Shown one piece after another: positions 57,741 through 64,000 of a stretch of DNA of 64,000 nucleotides. How positions within the stretch are numbered: position 1 is the first letter of the stretch; each line of letters opens with the position of its first letter. Origin of the DNA: Allacma fusca (Eukaryota > Arthropoda > Collembola > Symphypleona > Sminthuridae); NCBI GenBank assembly GCA_947179485.1, contig OX359246.1:71451508-71515507 (forward strand), read 5' to 3'. A model generated the notes under the pieces. It did no database searches and was not told where the DNA came from. It saw only the letters and a list, made by a program, of their open reading frames with translations. Made by a program: the position numbers and the translations under genes.

Positions 57741-58569
57741 AGCTACAATTTCGTTTTCGCCATTGAAATGATTTCGATAAATAAAATACCTTCCACACAA
57801 AGACCAGGAAATAAGACTCATGATGAGAGCTGGGGATATATTTCCCACTCAGAAATTGTACGTTCGATGACATTTTCGAAAAAGGAAAAATAAACGGTTA
57901 TTATATCAACCTACTTTACTCTAAACATACATTAACAATTACCCAAGCAATCAAAATTACAGCAACTTTCAATCGAGGTCACACTAGCCAGGCAGTAGCG
58001 ATTCGATTCTGTTGCAATCGATTCATCGATTGCAGGTTTGGATTTTTTTTATTATGTGCTGCCCAAACAAGTTGTTACAAGTAGTATGTACTTATACAGG
58101 CTTCGAAACTCTTATGTTAGAACATTTTTAAGACACGAAAATATAATTAGTTTAATAATTATGTGAAACGGTGTTGTGATGTATGTATATGTGGTAAAAA
58201 CAGTTGTAAATAAAAATAAGGAAAGAAGGTAAAAATGATGCTCGGACATACAACAGTACTTAGAATTTATTCAGAGAAAATATCAAAGAAAGATCGGAGA
58301 CAAAAATCGACGCACCAAGTAGACTGTAATGCAAACGCAGAAGGATTCTTTAACTTTTCTCGACAATGTTCTATGACAGGTTTTAGAGAAAATGTAATAT
58401 ATGCATATGCTTGTTGGAAAAGATTAGTTTGTGACTGGTAAGAATAAGGTGTTCACTAAGTAAACAATTTATATAATAATTACGTGGAAAACAATAGCAA
58501 TGGTCAATTTTGACCAAATTTTAAACATTCAACATTGTGCAGAAATGTTAACAAAATGTAATAATTCGT

Positions 58570-59360
58570 CAGAGATTTGTAAAATACCTCATTTTTGATT
58601 AAGAAATACCAAACACTTTATTTTTTCGTAACATAAAATACTAAATACTAAATAAGATACCAGCAACTAGTTTTTCTAAAATACCTAAGTAAATTACAAA
58701 TCAAAAACTGCTTCACAAAAATACTTGTATAGAAAATTATGTCTGAAATACTTCAAAATCAGGAAATACATAATATTAATGTTTGGAAATCCATTACAGA
58801 ATTTCAAAAATACAAGCTTTTTGAACATTTTATCCGACAATCCAGATCTACACGCACTAAAAATCAGTCCTGCAATGCTAAACAATCGTTCCACAATAGC
58901 CGAAGATGGCAATGGGATCTTTAAGGGGTATTGTAAACTACAAATTTTATAATTTTGAAAGCATGCTAAACGGAAGAACCATGCTCTCTGATGTGACTTA
59001 GCAGTGGAAAGACTGAGCGAAGTTATCCCGTTTAATATTTTCAGTCTATACGACGTTTATTAATCGATAAAAAACGTTCCTATACTATATGTTAAGGGTC
59101 ACAAATAGTTTTCAACAAGTACGACTGCGGCAATTTCAAAAATTTGAGTACTTAAGTATTTTGATCAAGTATCTTATTTTAAGTACTTATATTACTATTA
59201 ATGACTGCAAATAAAATATCGAATACTTGCCAGCGTCGTAATTTGTAAAATACTAAAATACAAAATACTACGACGACCACAGTAGGCTTAAAATACAAGA
59301 TACGTATTTTGTATTTTAGATAGTATTTTGTAGTAGTATTTCAAGTACTACACATCTCCG
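58570..59360. mobile_element. hAT-like element with transposase remnant, AAATAC family
   Basis: Ends CAGAGATTTGTA and, reversed, CGGAGATGTGTA; perfect target duplication TAATTCGT (58562-58569, 59361-59368). Arms carry AAAATACTAAATAC motifs. Unlike the other short elements it retains coding sequence (next entry). From 59369 to 60000 nothing further is recognised. Confidence 0.88.
58694..58912 (-). pseudogene. hAT transposase C-terminal dimerisation fragment
   Basis: The frame begins SSAIVERLFSIAGLIFSACR and continues SGLSDKMFKKLVFLK, the hallmark end of hAT transposases. Nothing upstream of it survives, so the element is an internally deleted derivative. The sequence differs clearly from the transposase at 25790-25842, so it marks another hAT lineage. 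Confidence 0.8.
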
Positions 59361-59999
59361 TAATTCGTCGACCTAGAATTTGGTCAATCACAACATTCAC
59401 GCAATTTAGCGTGGAAATCTGGTCCAATACATAAAAATCCTTGCATCGCTGTCGGCAAGCCGATAGCTATATGAACGAAGCGTTGTGGGAGTTATGCGAT
59501 TAATATGTGCATGACCCTTAAGTGAAAATTTAAATTATGAGAGCACATAATTATGGAATATTAAGGAGTAAGTATTAGAATATTACAAATGCAGCATATT
59601 TCTTCTGTTTAAGGATATAACTCCGTTACTTACTTGCGTTTAGTTGAACATATTATTCCAATACTTGTTTACCTTTAGTTCAGCGTATTACGCATGGAGG
59701 TTGTTTACTTACAAGTAACCCCCACCAAATGCCCACTTGGGATCGGTTCAAATTCTAATTCGGGAGCAAAGAGGTCCTCGTGTCCAACCTAAATTTACTA
59801 ATGTTAAATTCCATATGAAAGTTTCACGTTCGAAATTTGATACTGTTTTAGATGAATGACACATTTATGACATGCATTCATCGTACGTTCAAATAGTGAC
59901 CACTTTTGGCAACCAATGGTTTGTTGGCTTCACATTAAACAACAGTGATTTCTTGACTTCAGATTGATCAGTATTTGTCAAGAGCCAAATTCTTGACCT

Positions 60000-60600
60000 T
60001 ATGTTGACCAATATTGGTCACAATTAGATTTTTGTGCTCAGATTGGTCAATATCGGCCATAATTAGTTTCTTGGCCTCAGATTTGTCAATATTAGTCAAA
60101 ATTAGTTTTTGCCCTCATTGGTCAATACTGGTCTCAATTATTTTGTTGGCACCATATTTGTCAATATTGGTTACAATTGGTTTTTGGCCTCAGATTAGAC
60201 AATTTCGGTTACAATTAGTTTTTTGTCATAATTTTTTCTTGGCCTCAGATTGACAAATATGGGCCATAATTTTTTCTAGGCCTCAGATTGACAAATATGG
60301 GTCATGATGTTTTTCTTGGCCTCAGATTGACAAATATGGACCGTAGTTTTTTCTTGGCCTCAGATTGACAATTATTGATCTCAATTTGTTTCTTGGCCTC
60401 AGATTGACAATTATTGATTGCAATTTGTTTCTTGGCCTCAGATTGACAATTATTGATCGCAATTTGTTTCTTGGCCTCAGATTGACAATTATTGATCGCA
60501 ATTTGTTTCTTGGCCTCAGATTGACAATTATTGATCGCAATTTTTCACTTGGCCTGAGATTGACAATTATTCATCACAATTTTCTTCTGGTGCACAGTTT
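60000..60600. repeat. 39-bp minisatellite, about 15 units
   Basis: Unit TTGGCCTCAGATTGACAATT + ATTGATCGCAATTTGTTTC. The units at 60360-60540 are nearly identical; those before 60300 drift towards GGTCAATATTGG. Both strands stay open because 39 is a multiple of three; no gene is inferred. Confidence 0.88.
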
Positions 60601-60673
60601 GACCAATATCATTGAATTTTTTGATTTCCTCAATTTTTAGCGAAATCGTTTTCAAATTTTTGCAGCCGTGGGC

Positions 60674-61059
60674 CAGGGGTCGGATTTATGTTAATCTCCA
60701 CAGAAGATCATTTCTGAATTTCCCTGCTGCGTTTTATCTCCCTGCAAGGGTGTCCTCTACAAGTTCAAAAATCCCTGCTGACAGAAAGGTAAACGAGTTT
60801 TAAAATCCCTGTTGGGAAAAAGTAATTTCCTTACAAGACGTCATATCCCTGCTAAATGAGGTCAACCATTTTAAAAATACCTGTGTGCATATCAAGTTTC
60901 CCTGAAACACGTCAACTAATGTGAAATTCCCTGCCAGAAAAAGGTCAACGATTTGAAAAATCCCTATTCGCAAAACAAAATCCCTTCCCATTGAGATTTT
61001 CCCTGTGAGAAATATTTTTTTCCGTGGGAAGAATTTTTCCCACAAAAATCCGACCACTG
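60674..61059. mobile_element. hAT-like short element, AAAATCCCT family
   Basis: Ends CAGGGGTCGGATTTATG and, reversed, CAGTGGTCGGATTTTTG; flanks CCGTGGGC and CAGTGGAC match at 6 of 8, so the insertion is older. The interior is AAAATCCCT and GGTCAACGA repeats. Related sequence ends both receptor duplications (about 9455 and 31270). Confidence 0.7.
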
Positions 61060-61439
61060 CAGTGGACGTCATGCACATCAAGAAAAATAGAAATAATTTG
61101 CAGTTTTTGAATTCACGAGTTACTTATTTCAGTGATCATTTTTCTTAAACGTCTTTTATTCCTAAAAATATTTTGCATAGCTCTGATAGTTACAAATTTG
61201 AAGACGTTTAATTGCTTTGTGGTCTCCCTGTGTCGTGGTAAAAACCTACGAGAACCGAATTTAATCCTTTTGTGCATCTTTCTCATTTCTTTCTTATGAA
61301 AAACTGTGAATCCTCAATCTTGATCTGTTTTCATCCACAAGACTCACCGTACAATGGCGAGCATCTCCCAGGATAGCCCATAAACGTTGCTACACATGGC
61401 CGTCAATAGATGTTGTGGAAACAAATGTGCTAAAATAAA

Positions 61440-62110
61440 TAACTTCTTCTGGACCTGGACCCAAATAGTGGGTACCGGAATAAATCGCACCCAAACTCGT
61501 ACCTGAATAAAAGTACCCATTAAATAAATGTTGGTACCTGGACCTGATTATATTGCAAGTAGTGCGTACCTGTACCTGAATTTTACCCGTACCCAAAATA
61601 TACCCAATATATGGACCTGTACCTGAAACATTTTCCCACGTACGTGTACCCTATCAGGTACTTTAAAAAGAATTACTGCAAACGACTCAACATGATGACA
61701 TTCGATGATTTACATCAAAGCAGTTATAAGCTAGACAAAATTCTGCCTCGTCATAATTTTTGCAATACTAGACATCTTAATGGAACTTTAACTTCTATAA
61801 CATCTGAGGTATTGCCATGTCCAATTAAATCTTCCACTTCTAGGTCATCCCACATTTTCAGGTATTAGTTTGTCAGGACCAGGTATATTGAAAGCTTGTA
61901 GTTGTTCCTGTCAGGTACAACCCAAAAATGTATCAACCCAAGTTTGTACCTGTACCCAACACCTGGTGTTGTACCTAAAATTTGGGTACATATAGCTAGT
62001 ACCCATAAAATACCCATTCAGTTTGGGTACTTAAACAGAGTACCCATTTCGGACCTGGACCTGTACCTGTACTCAAATACTCAGGTACTACCAGTACCCA
62101 TGCGATGCAC
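61440..62110. mobile_element. GGTACCTG motif array, probable hAT-like element
   Basis: Dense GTACCTGGACCTG/GGGTACC motifs at 61440-61640 and 61905-62100, with a non-repetitive centre, the same layout as the bounded elements. The right edge reads TAGTGCATCG reversed, a YAGNG-type end, but the left end and target duplication could not be settled. Confidence 0.5.
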
Positions 62111-62124
62111 TATTTGATACATAT

Positions 62125-62410
62125 TTTCCAATATTTTCAGACAATTTTTTATAATGCTGCTTGAAATTACAAACTTAGGTTGCTGACTAAACTGAATTCA
62201 TTATAGTATATTACTTCGGATTCTTTAATTTTGGTTTTAATTATAACTTACTGAATTTTTAACCGGTAGTTTTCATAATTATTTTCTATAATTCTCAAAA
62301 ACTGCATATACCGTTATAATTTAGTTTCTGAAATGACAGTTGAAACATTTGCCGTTAATTAAATGTTTGGCAACGTAATTTTGTGATGAAATTAAAATAA
62401 TGAATGAAAC
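62125..62410. repeat. Repeat shared with 17310-17600
   Basis: See 17310-17600. From 62410 to 62990 no gene is recognised, though a short patch near 62780 matches 18910. Confidence 0.65.
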
Positions 62411-62984
62411 AACGAACTAAATCTACTGATTATAATGTAAAATTCATGGCTAGAAATAGTCAATCGTCACCTGATTTCTACATTCTACCTAATATTTCAT
62501 AATGTTCTTCAAAACACAACAAAGTTACAATTAAGGGATATTTTGACGTACTATTCAGAATATTGTTAAAAACTTTTTTTACATAAACGTTACATCATCT
62601 TCATGAAACTGGTTTATACATAAACAAAAAATAAATAGAAGGTTTTACAAATTTTTATAAAAAGCTATTATGATACTTAACATAATGTTTGACTAATAAT
62701 ACCCCCAAACTTTATTTATTTACGAAATAAAGTATAGACGGTACATTTCTTGCAGTATATTGTCCTTTGCGATTAAAACCTTTCCCATATTTGTCAAAAC
62801 TATGACAACTGTATTCTTTGAAACACAAGCTCACAACAATTTATGTACACGACAGTAAATACCTGCTTAACATGTTCAAGCGATATTAAAATGATTACAT
62901 GGCGTAGTACTTCCATAATGTCTTACCGGTAAAGTCATTCCTATGAATTTTGCCGCGTTCTACTACTAGAGGGCTGTACAAACA

Positions 62985-63190
62985 CAACTTCACTGGAACT
63001 TGAAAGTCAAGTGTTACTGGAACTTGAAAGTCAAGTGTCACTGGAACTTGAAAGTCAAGTGTCACTGGAACTTGAAAGTCAAGTGTCACTGGAACTCGAA
63101 ATTCACCTGACCTTAGAATTTCCCAAGTAACACCTGAAATTGAAAATTGTCAAATGGCAGGCTGGTCTAGTTGTATTCGAACATCAAAAC
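62985..63190. repeat. 24-bp minisatellite plus exonuclease-family marker
   Basis: Four to five units of GGAACTTGAAAGTCAAGTGT + CACT, a shorter relative of the 27-bp repeat at 15700, followed by GAAAATTGTCAAATGGCAGG as in the other copies. No coding sequence is recognised from 63190 to 63955. Confidence 0.82.
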
Positions 63191-63957
63191 CGCAGAAATA
63201 AAATAAGACAACAATCACCGAAATATACCAAAATTCATACATTATTTAATTCCACAAAGTCAGCCTAATATTAATTTATGAATTAAATATATCAATAAAA
63301 ACTGAAATTATAAGTTGCCAAAGAATGTTTCAAGTGAAAAGTTGAGACCACGGATCAGGGATTTCTATGGACAAATATAGACATACATACATATAAGTTT
63401 ATTAATAAGGATCGCTCCTACTATTCTGCCATTACAATTGGTATGTTCAGTACGGAGCTCCAGAAAGCACTGAAGCTCTCGTGATACAGATTTAAGATGC
63501 CGTCTCACAATCAGCTTCAAATACGCAAAGTTAAAGTCAGATCAACTGTGGCTGACATATACTTGTAAATGATACATTCTCCGTTACAACCCATGCAGGG
63601 GTAGATGTACCGGATGACCCACCCTGGCACGGTCGTGGTAAAATATATTAACGACGACCTTCAGGTAAAGGCCCAAAATTTAAGTTTGAGGCCTAGGGCC
63701 AGGGTAAAATTACAATTTTAATATTGCACCCCTGAACCTGTTTCATAATTACCTTTTGGACCGATTTTTGAAAATGAAAATTTTATATGGGATTTAACAT
63801 TAAAATTTTAGGTGAGACAGGGTACACATCAAACATTTCAAGGATGTTAAACTTTGGAGCTCTCTGGTGGACGAGCATGGTAAAAATCGAGTTACCTTAC
63901 CATTTAAGATTTTTAGAGAAGTGCTACAACATGTGATGTTTAATTTCAATATTACCT

Positions 63958-64000
63958 GGACACGTCAAATTATTTATCCATTCCTCTACCTCGAAACTCC
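63958..64000 (+). pseudogene. Start of a further exonuclease-family copy (window edge)
   Basis: The last 40 bases (CAAATTATTTATCC, then TTCCTCTACCTCGA) match the first exon of the exonuclease gene at 29600-29633, here on the plus strand. Too short to judge whether the copy is intact. Confidence 0.5.

Overview
The window is AT-rich eukaryotic DNA packed with transposable elements. Short spliced introns, a multi-exon seven-transmembrane chemoreceptor-like gene and the transposon types point to an arthropod; the receptor C-terminus reminds me of springtail families, but that placement is only an impression. Almost nothing looks like ordinary single-copy host sequence: the best-supported intact host-like gene is the receptor at 10488-11861 (minus strand).

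Layout. (1) 1-5180: part of an integrated Polinton/Maverick-like virus or virus-like transposon. On the minus strand lie a capsid protein cut by the window edge, a penton-like protein, two small proteins and a spliced packaging ATPase. A divergent promoter region with five ATGCAAAT octamers and two TATA boxes follows, then a plus-strand gene. (2) 9.2-12.3 kb and 31.1-38.1 kb: a direct segmental duplication of a receptor gene. Copy A is open; copy B has a 4-bp frameshift deletion and has received two hAT-like insertions. (3) 15.7-30.7 kb: a repeat family carrying an Rrp6/RNase D-like exonuclease gene (minus) convergent with a broken hAT transposase gene (plus). Eight 18-bp palindromes of the form AGACANNCCGGNNTGTCT are spread through both genes, mostly in introns. 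(4) 38.7-48.6 kb: nested elements, including a 4.2-kb foldback element whose arms are 148-bp tandem repeats. (5) 49-51 kb: a hAT-like element nested within another. (6) 51.9-55.8 kb: nested TIR elements carrying a DUF4806-type gene with one in-frame stop. (7) 56-64 kb: further hAT-like elements, minisatellites and the start of another exonuclease-family copy.

A recurring theme is a set of hAT-like elements (YAGNG-type ends; seven with perfect 8-bp target duplications) whose arms are saturated with one short motif private to each family, such as TTCGAATCC, CGGTACCG, TTCTATTC or CCCGCC. All coordinates and alignments were made by eye; family names rest on recognised motifs, not on searches.
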